Counted from the first letter of the stretch, positions 26,647-36,389 are shown. The stretch is 64,000 nt of DNA from JBICIG01 sp043101605 (GCA_043101605.1 JBICIG010000090.1:1-64000), one strand, 5' to 3'. Program-made: numbers and translations. The notes: generated by a model not told the origin, from the sequence alone.

Positions 26647-27864
26647 GTGCTCCGCGATGAACTGGCGACGCTGATCCGCGGAACCGCGAACGCCCGCACC
26701 CCCGTCCGCGAAGCCCTCCACCCGGGAACCCCCGCGTGGATCTGCGTCTTCGCCGGCGCCCTGCTGAGCCTGATCGGGCTCTACGCGATCGATGTCGCCA
26801 CCGCGCTCGACCCGGCCGAGTCGGCCAACCTCTCGCGTCTGGCGATGCGCCAACTGATCTTCCTGGGCGTGGGCATCTGCGCGGCGTTCACCGTCGCCCT
26901 CCCGCACTACCGCCTGCTGGGGCAGGTCTCCACGCCCGCGTTCCTGATTCTGCTGGGGCTGCTGGTCTTTCTGCTCGTCCCCTTCGTGCCCACGGCGCTG
27001 GTCACGCCCCGCAACGGCGCCCGCGCGTGGATCAACCTGGGCGTCGCCGACTTCCAGCCCTCGGAACTCTGCAAGATCGCGTTCGTCCTCGTGATCGCCC
27101 GCTACCTCCGCTTCCGCCGCGAGCACCGCGACTTCATCGGGCTCGTCCCGCTGGGCATCATCACCGCGGTCCCGGTCGGGCTGATCACTCTTCAGCCCGA
27201 CCTTGGCACGGCGATGCTCTTCGTTCCTTCGTTGTTTGCGATGCTGCTCGCCGCGGGCGCGCGCGTCCGTCACCTGGGCATCATCGTGCTCTGCGCCGCG
27301 CTGGCGGCGCCGGCGGTCTACCCCGTCCTCCGCCCGCACCAGCGGGCCCGCCTCGACGCGATGTGGCAGCAGATCCGCGGCGACGAAAGCCTCAACCACG
27401 ACATCAACTTCCAGCCCAGCACCGCCCGACGCCTCGTCGGCGCCGGCGGGCTCGAGGGCAACGACGACGAGCGAGCGCGCGCCCTGGTCTACTTCAACGG
27501 GCTGCCGGAAGCCCAGAACGACATGGTCTTCGCGGTCATCGTCAACCGCTTCGGGCTCGCCGGCGGGATCCTCGTGCTGGTCCTCTACGCCGCGTGGATG
27601 CTCGGCGCCGTCCTCACCGCCGCCTCCTGCCGGGAACCCTTCGGCAGGCTCATCGTCGTCGGGCTCGCCGCGTTCATCGGCGCCCAGACCATCGTCAACA
27701 TCGGCATGAACATCGGGCTCATGCCCATCATCGGGGTCACCCTCCCGTTCGTGTCCTACGGCGGTTCGAGCATGCTCGCCTCGTGGCTCATGACCGGGCT
27801 CGTCTTTTCCGTCGGGCTCCACTGGCCCCCGCCTCCCTACCGCCCCAGCTTCGAGTACGGTTGA
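26647..27864 (+). CDS. rodA: Rod shape-determining protein RodA (SEDS glycosyltransferase)
   Basis: 405 residues, starting at GTG right after the mrdA stop. It is a polytopic membrane protein of about ten helices. SEDS family blocks are F-Q-P-S-E-L-C-K-I-A, L-Q-P-D-L-G-T-A, a large outer loop with R-G-D-E-S-L-N-H-D, then L-P-E-A-Q-N-D-M-V-F-A-V-I and the C-terminal G-G-S-S-M-L-A-S. It polymerises lipid II together with PBP2. The segment after F-A-V-I reads V-N-R-F-G, where E. coli RodA and FtsW have two acidic residues (E-E-L/F-G). The family assignment is firm; RodA rather than FtsW rests on the mrdA pairing. Confidence 0.92.
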   Translation: MLRDELATLIRGTANARTPVREALHPGTPAWICVFAGALLSLIGLYAIDVATALDPAESANLSRLAMRQLIFLGVGICAAFTVALPHYRLLGQVSTPAFLILLGLLVFLLVPFVPTALVTPRNGARAWINLGVADFQPSELCKIAFVLVIARYLRFRREHRDFIGLVPLGIITAVPVGLITLQPDLGTAMLFVPSLFAMLLAAGARVRHLGIIVLCAALAAPAVYPVLRPHQRARLDAMWQQIRGDESLNHDINFQPSTARRLVGAGGLEGNDDERARALVYFNGLPEAQNDMVFAVIVNRFGLAGGILVLVLYAAWMLGAVLTAASCREPFGRLIVVGLAAFIGAQTIVNIGMNIGLMPIIGVTLPFVSYGGSSMLASWLMTGLVFSVGLHWPPPPYRPSFEYG

Positions 27865-27867
27865 GCG

Positions 27868-28698
27868 ATGGGACGACCCGCACCCCAGCCCGAACCCGCC
27901 GACCGACCCGATCCGTCGGCTCCCATGGACCTGCCCGACCTCGGGCGCATGACGCCCCCTTTCTCATTCCTGGCCGCCGCCGAGGACTTCGGCATCGTCT
28001 TCGAGCCGGGCGAACTCGAGCAACTCGGACGCTTCCTCGGGCTCCTTCTCTGGGCGACCGAGCGCATCAACCTCACCGCGATACGCGACCCCGAGCAGGC
28101 GTGGCACAAGCACATCCTCGACGGGCTGACGCTCCTGCCCGTCCTCGCCGACCTTCCCGCGGGCGCGCGCCTGGCCGATGTCGGCTCGGGCGGCGGCGTC
28201 CCCGGGCTCGTCGTCGCGATCGCCCGCCCGGACCTCCACCTGACGCTCATCGAATCGACCGGCAAGAAGGTCGGCTTCCTCCGCGGTGCCGCTCGGGCGA
28301 TCGGGCTGAGCAATGTCGAGGTCGTCCAGGGGCGCTCGGAGGACCTCGGGCAGGAGCGCGGCGCGCGCACCGACGCCGCGGGCGAGTCCCGACGCTCCGG
28401 GGCGTTCCGCGAATCCTTCGACGCGGTGATCGCCCGCGCGGTCGGCCCGCTGAGCGTCGTCGCGGAGCTGACCGTGCCGCTGTGCGCGATCGGCGGGATG
28501 ACCCTGCTCATCAAGGGCGAACGGGCGGGCGACGAACTCGCCCAGGCACGCAAGGCCCTCGAAGCCCTGCACGCGGTGCACGAGGGAAATCTCCAGACCC
28601 CCACGGGCACCATCGTCGTGCTGGGCAAGCGCAGCGCCACCCCCCGCGTCTACCCCCGCGCCCCGGGCGAACCCAAGCGCCGCCCGCTCGGCGGGTGA
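27868..28698 (+). CDS. rsmG: 16S rRNA (guanine-527-N7)-methyltransferase
   Basis: 276 residues; E. coli RsmG has 207. The core holds R-I-N-L-T-A-I-R-D (about residue 70), H-I-L-D-G-L, the SAM-binding D-V-G-S-G-G-G-V-P-G, and R-S-E-D-L. Extra length comes from a proline-rich N-terminus (about 45 residues), a short insertion rich in R, A and G near residue 165, and a basic tail. It methylates G527 in the 530 loop of 16S rRNA. It lies between rodA (3 bases) and dinG, in a co-oriented run of four genes. Confidence 0.93.
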   Translation: MGRPAPQPEPADRPDPSAPMDLPDLGRMTPPFSFLAAAEDFGIVFEPGELEQLGRFLGLLLWATERINLTAIRDPEQAWHKHILDGLTLLPVLADLPAGARLADVGSGGGVPGLVVAIARPDLHLTLIESTGKKVGFLRGAARAIGLSNVEVVQGRSEDLGQERGARTDAAGESRRSGAFRESFDAVIARAVGPLSVVAELTVPLCAIGGMTLLIKGERAGDELAQARKALEALHAVHEGNLQTPTGTIVVLGKRSATPRVYPRAPGEPKRRPLGG

Positions 28699-28715
28699 AC
28701 GGAGAGCCCCGCCGC

Positions 28716-30794
28716 GTGCCCACCGATGTCGCGTCCATGTTCGAGCCCGGCGGGGCGATCCAGAGCGCCTTGGGCGATCGCTACGAGCCGCGCCCGGAGC
28801 AGGTCCGCATGGCACGCGCCGTGGCCGACAACTTCGAGCAGCGCGGCAACCTGCTCGTCGAAGCCGGGACGGGCGTCGGCAAGAGCTTCGCCTATCTCCT
28901 GCCCGCGATGGACCGGGCGGCCCGCCTGGGCGAGGTCGTGGTCGTCGCGACCAACACCATCGCCCTCCAGGAACAGCTCGTCGCCAAGGACATCCCCGTG
29001 CTGCTCTCGCTGGCGATGGGCGATGATGCGCCGCCGGAGGGCTGGCACCTGCCGATCCGGGCCGAGCTGGTCAAGGGGCGCGGCAACTACCTGAGCATCC
29101 GCCGGCTCAAGCTCGCAAGCGAGCGCCAGCACACGCTGCTCAGCGACGAGTCCTCCCGCCGATCGCTCGCGCAGATCGTCGACTGGGCGTACGAGACCGA
29201 GGACGGCACGCTCTCGACCCTCGGGCCGCTGGAGCGCCCGGAGGTGTGGGAGCACGCGCGGTCGGACGCCGACAACTGCATGGGCCGCAAGTGCCCGCAC
29301 CACGCGCAGTGCTTCTACCAGCGCGCGCGCCAGCGGGCGCAGCAGGCGAACCTCTTGATCTGCAACCACGCGATCTTCTTTGCCGACCTGGCGCTGCGCG
29401 AGCAGGGCGCATCGATCCTGCCTCGTTACCAGCATGTGATCCTCGACGAAGCGCACGGCCTCGAGGATGTCGCCAGCGAGCACTTCGGGCTCACGCTGAC
29501 CGAGGGACGGGTGAACACGCTCCTGCGCGCGCTTTACGACCCGCGCAAGCAGCGGGGGTTCCTCGCGGCGATGCACGGCGCGCTCGCGGGCATGGGCATC
29601 GAACGCGAAGCCGCCCGCGCGATCGAGGCCTCGCTCGAGGCCCGCACCGCCTCGCGCCGGTTCTTCGAGCAGTGGGCGCGGCTGCGCGAGTCGATGCCCC
29701 CGGGCAGCGGGCGCCTGCGCGAGCCCGCGCCCATCGCCGACGAGCTCACCCCCGCGATGATGGAACTCGCCGGTCGGCTGGGGATCCTCCGCGACGCGAT
29801 CGAGTCCGAGCCCGACCGGTTCGAGCTGGCGAGTTACAGGAACCGGGCGCGCGCGATCGCCGACACCGCCGGGGCCCTCACCGAGCAGTCGATCGAGAAC
29901 GCGGTCTACTGGGTCGAACTCGAGCGGACGCGGCGCGGCGGGACGCGGGTGGAACTCGGCTGCGCGCCGATCGAGGTCCGCGAGCTCCTGCGCGAAGCAC
30001 TCTTCGAGCGAGATTTCTCGGTCACCCTGACCAGCGCGACGCTCACGACCCGGCACGCGGGCGAGGACGAAGCGGGCGAGCAGCGCGAGGCGGTCTTCGC
30101 CCACACCATGAACCGGCTCGGGTGCGAGGGGGCGCGGACGCTCCAGCTCGGGAGCCCCTTCGATCATGCGCACCAGGCGCGCGTGTTCGTCGATGCGTCC
30201 GCTCCCGCGCCGGGCAAGGTCAGCACGGACGCGTGGGTGGGCGAACTCGTGCCGAGGATTCTGGAGCATGTCGGCGAGACCGACGGCGGGGCGTTCGTGC
30301 TGTTCACCAGTTTCGCGGCGCTCCGGGCGGCGGGGGAGCGGCTGACCCCGGCGCTCGCCGAACTCGACATGCCGTGCCTCGTCCACGGACGCGACGGCTC
30401 GCGCACCGAACTGCTCGACCGCTTCCGCGCCTCGGGGCGGGCGGTGTTGCTCGGAGCCGACTCGTTCTGGCAGGGCGTGGACATCCGGGGAGACGCGCTC
30501 CGCAATGTCATCATCACCCGCCTGCCCTTCGAGCCCCCGGACCGTCCGCTGACCGAGGCCCGCGGCGAGCTGATCCGCCAGCGCGGCGGCGACCCCTTCC
30601 GCGAGGATTCCCTCCCTCGCGCCATCATCCGCTTCAAGCAGGGCTTCGGGCGGCTCATCCGGTCGTCGGCCGACCGCGGGCGGGTGGTCGTGCTCGATCC
30701 AAGGCTCGTCACGACGCGCTACGGCTCGCTGTTCGTCCGCGCCCTTCCCGAGGGCATCGAACTGGAGATCATCGGCGGGGACGGGGACGGGTAG
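28716..30794 (+). CDS. dinG: DinG/Rad3-family ATP-dependent DNA helicase
   Basis: 692-residue iron-sulphur superfamily 2 helicase of the XPD type. The start is a GTG nine bases after G-G-A-G-A-G; a GTG at 28695 overlapping the rsmG stop is the alternative. Motifs are Walker A E-A-G-T-G-V-G-K-S (about residue 50), a cysteine set C-M-G-R-K-C-P-H-H-A-Q-C...L-I-C-N-H for the 4Fe-4S cluster, D-E-A-H, and a C-terminal motif set D-S-F-W-Q-G-V-D and Q-G-F-G-R-L-I-R. It unwinds 5' to 3' and is linked to repair and R-loop removal in other bacteria. A G-C-rich inverted repeat without a T run lies at about 30830-30855 after the gene. Confidence 0.92.
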   Translation: MPTDVASMFEPGGAIQSALGDRYEPRPEQVRMARAVADNFEQRGNLLVEAGTGVGKSFAYLLPAMDRAARLGEVVVVATNTIALQEQLVAKDIPVLLSLAMGDDAPPEGWHLPIRAELVKGRGNYLSIRRLKLASERQHTLLSDESSRRSLAQIVDWAYETEDGTLSTLGPLERPEVWEHARSDADNCMGRKCPHHAQCFYQRARQRAQQANLLICNHAIFFADLALREQGASILPRYQHVILDEAHGLEDVASEHFGLTLTEGRVNTLLRALYDPRKQRGFLAAMHGALAGMGIEREAARAIEASLEARTASRRFFEQWARLRESMPPGSGRLREPAPIADELTPAMMELAGRLGILRDAIESEPDRFELASYRNRARAIADTAGALTEQSIENAVYWVELERTRRGGTRVELGCAPIEVRELLREALFERDFSVTLTSATLTTRHAGEDEAGEQREAVFAHTMNRLGCEGARTLQLGSPFDHAHQARVFVDASAPAPGKVSTDAWVGELVPRILEHVGETDGGAFVLFTSFAALRAAGERLTPALAELDMPCLVHGRDGSRTELLDRFRASGRAVLLGADSFWQGVDIRGDALRNVIITRLPFEPPDRPLTEARGELIRQRGGDPFREDSLPRAIIRFKQGFGRLIRSSADRGRVVVLDPRLVTTRYGSLFVRALPEGIELEIIGGDGDG

Positions 30795-30959
30795 GCGCCC
30801 CTCGGAACCGGGCCCGGGGGCGTGAGATTGGCGCGGGATCTCCCCGCGCGGAACCCGAACAAACTGCAGATCCAGCGGGCGGAGGTCTATCCTTGGCCCC
30901 GTGAGCGGTCGGTTTCGGGCCGCTCATGGCACTTCAACCCCAGGTGAAAGGGCGGCTGC

Positions 30960-32369
30960 ATGCTCGGGCGCGTCTTCAAGGCGTACGACATCCGCGGGAA
31001 GTACGGCGACCTGCTGACCGATCAGATGGGCTGGCAGATCGGTTTCGGGACGAGCCGGTACCTGCTCGAGGACGCGGCCGCCGCGGGCGAGACGACGCCC
31101 ATGATGCACAACATCGTCGTCGGGCGCGACATGCGTGTCTCGAGCCCGACGCTGAGCGAGCGGCTCATCTCGGGGATCGTGGCGCACGGCGGGCATGTCA
31201 TCGATGTCGGGATGGTCGACACGCCGTTCATCTACTTCGCGGTCAACTACCTGGATTGCGCCGGCGGTGTGATGGTCACCGCGAGCCACAACCCGCCGGA
31301 GTACAACGGTTTCAAGATCTCCAAGCGCCGCGCCAAGCCCGTGGGTGAGGCGACCGGGCTGGGAGAGATCCGCAAGTACGCCGCGATGAGCGACCGGCTG
31401 GGCGACCTGCCCGCCAAGGGGCGGATCGAGCAGCGCGACCTGTGGGACGCGTACATCGAGCATGTGCGTGAGTTCCTCGATCTGGGCGGGAAGTCGCTGA
31501 AGATCGTGGTCGACGCGTCGAACGGGATGGCCGGGACGGCGGTGCCGAAGGTGTTCGGGAAGAAGGGCGCGGAGGTCGAGGGGCTCGAGATCATCGAGCT
31601 GAACTTCGACAACACCAGGGGAGAGTTTGCGCACGAGCCGAACCCGCTGGTGCCGGCGAACCTCGAGCAACTCCGCGAGGCGGTGGTGCGCGAGGGTGCG
31701 CACCTTGGCGTGTGCTTCGACGGCGACGCGGACCGGTGCGCGATCGTCGATGAGAAGGGCGGGATCGTCGGGTGCGATCATCTGACGGCGCTGCTCGCCC
31801 GCGGGTTTCTCGCCGACAACCCCGGCGCGCCGGTGATCTACGACCTGCGTTCGAGCAAGGCGGTCGAGGAGGAGATCCGCGGGGCGGGCGGGGTCCCGAT
31901 CCGCTCGCGTGTCGGGCATGTGTTCATGAAGCAGCTGATGGCCGACCGCGGCGCGGTGTTCGGCGGTGAGCTCTCGGGGCACTTCTACTTCCGGGACAAC
32001 TTCAACGCCGACTCGGGCGTGATCGCGATGGCGACGGTGCTGGGCACGGTGGCGCGCGAGGGCAAGCCGGTGAGCGAGCTGATCGCGCCGATCGCGCGGT
32101 ACGCCCAGTCCGGGGAGATCAACTTCGAGATCGAGGAGAAGGACGAGGCGCTGGCGGAGGTCGAGGCCGAGTTCCTTGATCGCGGCGACATCGACGAGCT
32201 CGACGGGATCACCATCGACTGTTTCGAGTCCGAGGGCTGGTGGGCGAACATCCGCAAGAGCAACACCGAGCCGCTGCTGCGCCTCAACGCCGAGGCCAGA
32301 GACCCCCGCAAGCTGGAGGAGGCGATCGCGACGCTGGCGCCCAAGCTGGGGACGCGGGTCGATCACTGA
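30960..32369 (+). CDS. Phosphomannomutase/phosphoglucomutase
   Basis: 469-residue alpha-D-phosphohexomutase interconverting hexose 1- and 6-phosphates for polysaccharide and cell-envelope synthesis. The N-terminal F-K-A-Y-D-I-R-G-K is typical. The phosphoserine loop is T-A-S-H-N-P-P-E-Y-N-G (Ser about residue 108), and the metal loop is D-G-D-A-D-R-C near residue 260. The sugar-binding G-G-E-L-S-G-H-F-Y-F and the phosphate-binding R-K-S-N-T-E-P-L-L-R-L close the set. All four domains are present at normal length. The start is ATG behind G-A-A-A-G-G-G. ManB/AlgC versus Pgm specificity cannot be decided from sequence alone. Confidence 0.95.
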   Translation: MLGRVFKAYDIRGKYGDLLTDQMGWQIGFGTSRYLLEDAAAAGETTPMMHNIVVGRDMRVSSPTLSERLISGIVAHGGHVIDVGMVDTPFIYFAVNYLDCAGGVMVTASHNPPEYNGFKISKRRAKPVGEATGLGEIRKYAAMSDRLGDLPAKGRIEQRDLWDAYIEHVREFLDLGGKSLKIVVDASNGMAGTAVPKVFGKKGAEVEGLEIIELNFDNTRGEFAHEPNPLVPANLEQLREAVVREGAHLGVCFDGDADRCAIVDEKGGIVGCDHLTALLARGFLADNPGAPVIYDLRSSKAVEEEIRGAGGVPIRSRVGHVFMKQLMADRGAVFGGELSGHFYFRDNFNADSGVIAMATVLGTVAREGKPVSELIAPIARYAQSGEINFEIEEKDEALAEVEAEFLDRGDIDELDGITIDCFESEGWWANIRKSNTEPLLRLNAEARDPRKLEEAIATLAPKLGTRVDH

Positions 32370-32423
32370 CGCGATGGGCCGCCATCGGCCGATGTTGGAA
32401 CTGGGCCGTTCCCGGAATCCCGC

Positions 32424-33962
32424 ATGAACCTGTCGAAGTTCTTCGAGCACTGGCGGATCGCCGAGAACCCCTTCCGGGGCGAGGAAGCCCGCCGGGACGA
32501 TGTCTTCGCGCGCCTGTGCCGGGTCACGGGCCCGGACGAGCAGCCGACGGTCCACTCGGACTTCGAGAAGGTGCTTGGCGATCTCTCTCACCCGTCGAGC
32601 GCGATCGTCTTCGGCGAGAAGGGGAGCGGGAAGACGGCGATGCGGCTGCAGATCGCCGACGCGGTCGCCGCTCACAACCTCCGCCGCCCCGAGGAGCGTG
32701 TGCTGCTGATCTCGTACGACGATCTCAACCGCGTGCTGGGCCGGTTCGCGCAGGTGGTGGGGGGTGAGAATCCCGGCGAGACGCTGGGCGAGATCGCCGT
32801 GACCGATCATCTCGACGCGGTGATCTCCTCGGCCGTCACGAGCCTCGTCGATGCGCTGCTGGGCGTGCCCGAGGAAGGGGCGCGGGCGTTCGGCCCGACC
32901 GACGAACTGGTGCGTGACGCACGCCGACTCGAGACCGGGCTCCGCCGCGACCTGCTCCTGCTCCAGACCGTTTACGACGCGGGCGAGCGCGCTCACGAGC
33001 GGACCGAGCGCTTGCGTCGGCTGCTTCGCATCGGGCTGCCGCGGGCGCGGGTGCTTTGGTCGGTCGCGGCGTTCGGGGGCTGGGTGCTGCCGGCGATGGT
33101 GATCGCCGCGTTCCTGACCATCGGCGGGCAGCAGGGGGGGACGGGCTGGACGGTCGCGTTCACGATCGCGCTGTTGCTGTGGGGGGCGGCGGGGCTGAAA
33201 CGCTTCGGCGTCGACTCGGCGCGCGCCACTCGGCTCGGGCGCAAGCTCCGCCGATCGCTCCGCATGATCGACCGCACCGAGGAATCGTGGGCCCGCTCGC
33301 TCGACCAGGTCGACGCGTTGGACAAGTCGCCCGAGTCGCTCCCGATCGGGCCGGGCGACGAGACGCGATACGCGATGCTCGGGCGCCTGCGCCGGGTCGT
33401 GCGCGGCTTCGGGTTCCGAGGCATGATCGTCGTGGTTGACCGCGTCGACGAGCCGAGCCTGATCAACGGCGATCCGGAGCGCATGCGGGCGGTCGTCTGG
33501 CCCATGCTCAACAACAAGTTCCTTCAGCAGGAGGGTCTCGGCGTCAAGATGCTGCTGCCGCTGGAGCTCCGGCACCTGCTGTTCCGCGAGTCGAGCGCGT
33601 TCTTCCAGGAGGCACGGCTCGACAAGCAGAGCATGATCGAACGCCTCGTCTGGACCGGGCCGACGCTCTACGACCTCTGCAACGCACGGCTCAACGCGTG
33701 CCTGAAGGAAGGCCGCGAGCCCCTGAGCCTGCTCGAACTCTTCGCCGAGGATGTGACGCGGCAGGATGTCGTCGATGCGCTCGACCAGATGCACCAGCCG
33801 CGCGACGCGTTCAAGTTCTTGTATCGCTGCCTGACCGAGCACTGCGCCAGCGTGACGGCCGACGAGGGCTCGTGGCGCATCCCGAGGCTGATCCTCGACA
33901 CGGTGCGGCGGCAGGAAGTCGATCGCTTGCAGCAGCTCTATCGCGGCATCCGCCCGGCGTGA
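32424..33962 (+). CDS. Membrane-embedded P-loop ATPase of unknown function
   Basis: 512 residues, not recognised as a named protein. The N-terminus F-F-E-H-W-R-I-A-E-N-P-F-R-G-E resembles the opening of ExeA/MshM-like ATPases. Walker A is F-G-E-K-G-S-G-K-T-A (about residues 65-74). A Walker B-like strand M-I-V-V-V-D-R-V-D-E-P comes much later, near residue 334. Between them sits a helical insert with two membrane segments, about 212-237 and 241-262. This would place both nucleotide motifs on one face with the insert as anchor. The gene stands 54 bases after the phosphohexomutase and converges on the helicase gene with only 12 bases between. The STAND/AAA-like layout suggests signalling or a pilus/secretion accessory role, but this is not shown. 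Confidence 0.8.
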   Translation: MNLSKFFEHWRIAENPFRGEEARRDDVFARLCRVTGPDEQPTVHSDFEKVLGDLSHPSSAIVFGEKGSGKTAMRLQIADAVAAHNLRRPEERVLLISYDDLNRVLGRFAQVVGGENPGETLGEIAVTDHLDAVISSAVTSLVDALLGVPEEGARAFGPTDELVRDARRLETGLRRDLLLLQTVYDAGERAHERTERLRRLLRIGLPRARVLWSVAAFGGWVLPAMVIAAFLTIGGQQGGTGWTVAFTIALLLWGAAGLKRFGVDSARATRLGRKLRRSLRMIDRTEESWARSLDQVDALDKSPESLPIGPGDETRYAMLGRLRRVVRGFGFRGMIVVVDRVDEPSLINGDPERMRAVVWPMLNNKFLQQEGLGVKMLLPLELRHLLFRESSAFFQEARLDKQSMIERLVWTGPTLYDLCNARLNACLKEGREPLSLLELFAEDVTRQDVVDALDQMHQPRDAFKFLYRCLTEHCASVTADEGSWRIPRLILDTVRRQEVDRLQQLYRGIRPA

Positions 33963-33974
33963 GGGCGCGCGGGA

Positions 33975-36389
33975 TCACAGGCGCTGCAGCCGCGCATACT
34001 CCAGGATCAGCGTCTTCTCGCCGGCCTGCTGGAACTTCACGCGGACTTTGGCCATCTGCCCGCCGCCCACGCTGACGACCGTCCCCATTCCGAAGCGCGG
34101 GTGGCGGACCCGGCAGCCCGGGGGGAACTGCACCTTGGCGCTCGCGGCGGCCCGCGACGAGTCCGACGACACGCTCTCGGGCGCGTCCCACGACACGCCC
34201 CCGGCCGCCGATGAATCGCCCGACCAGTCGCGGTCGAACCCGCCGCCGACCCCACCCCCGAACGCGTCGCCGAAGTCGGACTGATCGCTCGCGCGGATGT
34301 TGGAGGAATCAAGTTCCTCGAGGAAGCGGCTGGGGATGGTGCGCTCGGTCATGCCGCGGACGGTGCGGTAGCGGGCGCTCGAGATGTGCAGCCGGCGCAT
34401 GGCGCGGGTGATGCCTACGAAGCACAGCCGGCGTTCCTCCTCGAGTGAATCCTCCGAGTCCATCGCGCGCGAACTGGGCAACAAGCCTTCTTCCAGACCG
34501 ACCATCGCGACGGCGGGGAACTCCAATCCCTTCGCGGCGTGGAGGGTCATCAGCGTGACCGCGCCCTGCGCGGGATCGACCTTGTCGGCATCCGCGACCA
34601 GCGCGACCGATTCGAGGAACGCGCGGAGCATCGCCAGCAGCGGGGGAGTCTCGGCGTTCTTTCCCTCGGCGAGCACCTCGGCGCCGGGGAACGACGCGGG
34701 GTCGTCCTCGGGGACGAACCGCTCCTCGAACTGGGCCGCCGACGAGACGAGTTCGGAGAGGTTGTCGAGTCGCTCGGCGTCGGCCTCGGACTTGCTCGCC
34801 GCCGCCTGTGCCTCGTACGACGCCTCGAGCCCCGTGTCGCGGATCACCCGTTCGACCAGGTCGGGCAGGGAGTGCGAGACCTCGGCGCCCATGAAGGTGC
34901 CCGAGCCGGTCAGCCCGTCGATCATCGCGACGAACTTGGCCGCCGCGGACTGGGCGCGGGGGGAGACCCCGTCCACGCCCGACGCGTCGCGCAGCATCTC
35001 GAGCATCGGCACGCCGCGCGACCGCGCCGCGCCGGCGAGCTTGTCGAGCGACGCCTTGCCGAGCCCGCGCGTCGGCTTGTTGACGATGCGCGCCAGCGAG
35101 ACCTCGTCGCGCGGGTTCGCCACGACGCGCAGGTACGCCAGCGCGTCCTTGATCTCTTCGCGCTCGTAGAACGCCGTGCCGCGGGCGATGACATAGGGGA
35201 TGCCGTGCTCGCGCAGCGCATCCTCCATCACGCGCGAGAGGGCGTTGTTGCGGTAGAAGACGGCCATGTCCGACCAGCGGAGCCCCCGGTCGTCCTCGCG
35301 CCGGGCGCGGAGCCAGTCGCAGACGAGCTGGGCCTCGCGGCGTTCGTCGGCGCACAGCGTCACCTCGACCGGATCGCCCCCTTCCAGCCGCGTGTACAGG
35401 TCCTTGTGCTTGCGTCGCTTGTTGTGGCGGATGAGCGTGTCGGCGTTGGCGAGAATGGGCGCGGTCGAGCGGAAGTTCTCGCCGAGTGCGATGACGCGGG
35501 CGCCGGGGTAGTGCTCCTCGAACTCGAGGATGTTGGAGATGTCGGCGCCGCGCCAGCCGTAGATCGACTGATCGGGATCCCCGACGACGCAGATGTTGGG
35601 CCCGGTCTCGGTGCCCTCGATGCCGGGCAGCCCGCGTCCCTCGCCGGCGATCAGGCTCGCGATGAGGAACTGGGCCCGGTTGGTGTCCTGGTACTCGTCG
35701 ATGAGCAGGTAGTGCCAGCGGTGCTGAATCTCGGCCCGCACGCCCTCGTCGGCCCGGAGCATCCCCGCGGTCAGGAGGAGCAGGTCGTCGAAGTCGATCG
35801 CCCCCGCCGCGCGCAGCCCGCGCTCGTATGCCTCGTAGATCTTGGCGATCTGGTTGGCGTAGTAGTCGCTCGCGGCCGCCTTGTACGCCGCGGCGTCCTG
35901 CAGCTCGTTCTTGGCGTTGCTGATCGTCGACAGCACCGAGCGCGGAGGCCAGTTGCTCGTGCTCAGCCCGAGGTCGGCGATCGTCCGCTTCATCAGGCTC
36001 GCCTGGTCGGACGAGTCGTAGATCGTGAAGTCGGCCGGGAGGTGCTCGACGCCCTTGCTCCCCGCGTAGCGACGCAGCAGGCGCGCACACAGCGAGTGGA
36101 AGGTCGTGATCGTCATCCCGCGCAGCAGGCGCGGGTCGGCCGAGAGCAGCCCGTGAACGCGTTCTCGCATCTCGCCGGCGGCCTTGTTCGTGAAGGTCAG
36201 CGCCAGGATCGACCACGGGGGCACACCCAGCGACACCAGCCGGGCGATCCGACGGGTGATGACCCGCGTCTTGCCCGATCCCGCCGCCGCCAGCACCAGC
36301 AGCGGGCCCTCGGTGTGCTCGACGGCGTGGCGCTGATCGTCGGTCAGGTCGGCAAGAAGCTGGTCGGCGTCGGGTCGCCCGAAGGTCAT
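33975..36389 (-). CDS. uvrD: UvrD/PcrA-type superfamily 1 DNA helicase
   Basis: 804 residues. All SF1A motifs are present: A-A-A-G-S-G-K-T, L-T-F-T-N-K-A-A, F-H-S-L-C-A-R, I-D-E-Y-Q-D-T-N, G-D-P-D-Q-S-I-Y-G-W-R-G, L-G-E-N-F-R-S, L-H-A-A-K-G-L-E-F and V-G-I-T-R-A. After a G/S/D-rich linker, the last 60 residues (C-R-V-R-H-P-R-F-G-M-G-T-V) form the PcrA/UvrD Tudor-like RNA-polymerase-binding domain. It is a 3'-5' helicase for excision repair and transcription-replication conflicts. The start is at M-T-F-G-R-P; longer in-frame starts exist but add an unlikely leader. Confidence 0.94.
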   Translation of the reverse strand: MTFGRPDADQLLADLTDDQRHAVEHTEGPLLVLAAAGSGKTRVITRRIARLVSLGVPPWSILALTFTNKAAGEMRERVHGLLSADPRLLRGMTITTFHSLCARLLRRYAGSKGVEHLPADFTIYDSSDQASLMKRTIADLGLSTSNWPPRSVLSTISNAKNELQDAAAYKAAASDYYANQIAKIYEAYERGLRAAGAIDFDDLLLLTAGMLRADEGVRAEIQHRWHYLLIDEYQDTNRAQFLIASLIAGEGRGLPGIEGTETGPNICVVGDPDQSIYGWRGADISNILEFEEHYPGARVIALGENFRSTAPILANADTLIRHNKRRKHKDLYTRLEGGDPVEVTLCADERREAQLVCDWLRARREDDRGLRWSDMAVFYRNNALSRVMEDALREHGIPYVIARGTAFYEREEIKDALAYLRVVANPRDEVSLARIVNKPTRGLGKASLDKLAGAARSRGVPMLEMLRDASGVDGVSPRAQSAAAKFVAMIDGLTGSGTFMGAEVSHSLPDLVERVIRDTGLEASYEAQAAASKSEADAERLDNLSELVSSAAQFEERFVPEDDPASFPGAEVLAEGKNAETPPLLAMLRAFLESVALVADADKVDPAQGAVTLMTLHAAKGLEFPAVAMVGLEEGLLPSSRAMDSEDSLEEERRLCFVGITRAMRRLHISSARYRTVRGMTERTIPSRFLEELDSSNIRASDQSDFGDAFGGGVGGGFDRDWSGDSSAAGGVSWDAPESVSSDSSRAAASAKVQFPPGCRVRHPRFGMGTVVSVGGGQMAKVRVKFQQAGEKTLILEYARLQRL

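Noticed and set aside
30825..30860. Terminator after dinG
   Set aside because: The G-C-rich inverted repeat has no T run after it, so it was not listed as a terminator.
32424..36389. ATPase next to a helicase as a defence island
   Set aside because: The helicase is an ordinary UvrD with its Tudor-like tail, in convergent orientation, and no nuclease, methylase or toxin gene is nearby.
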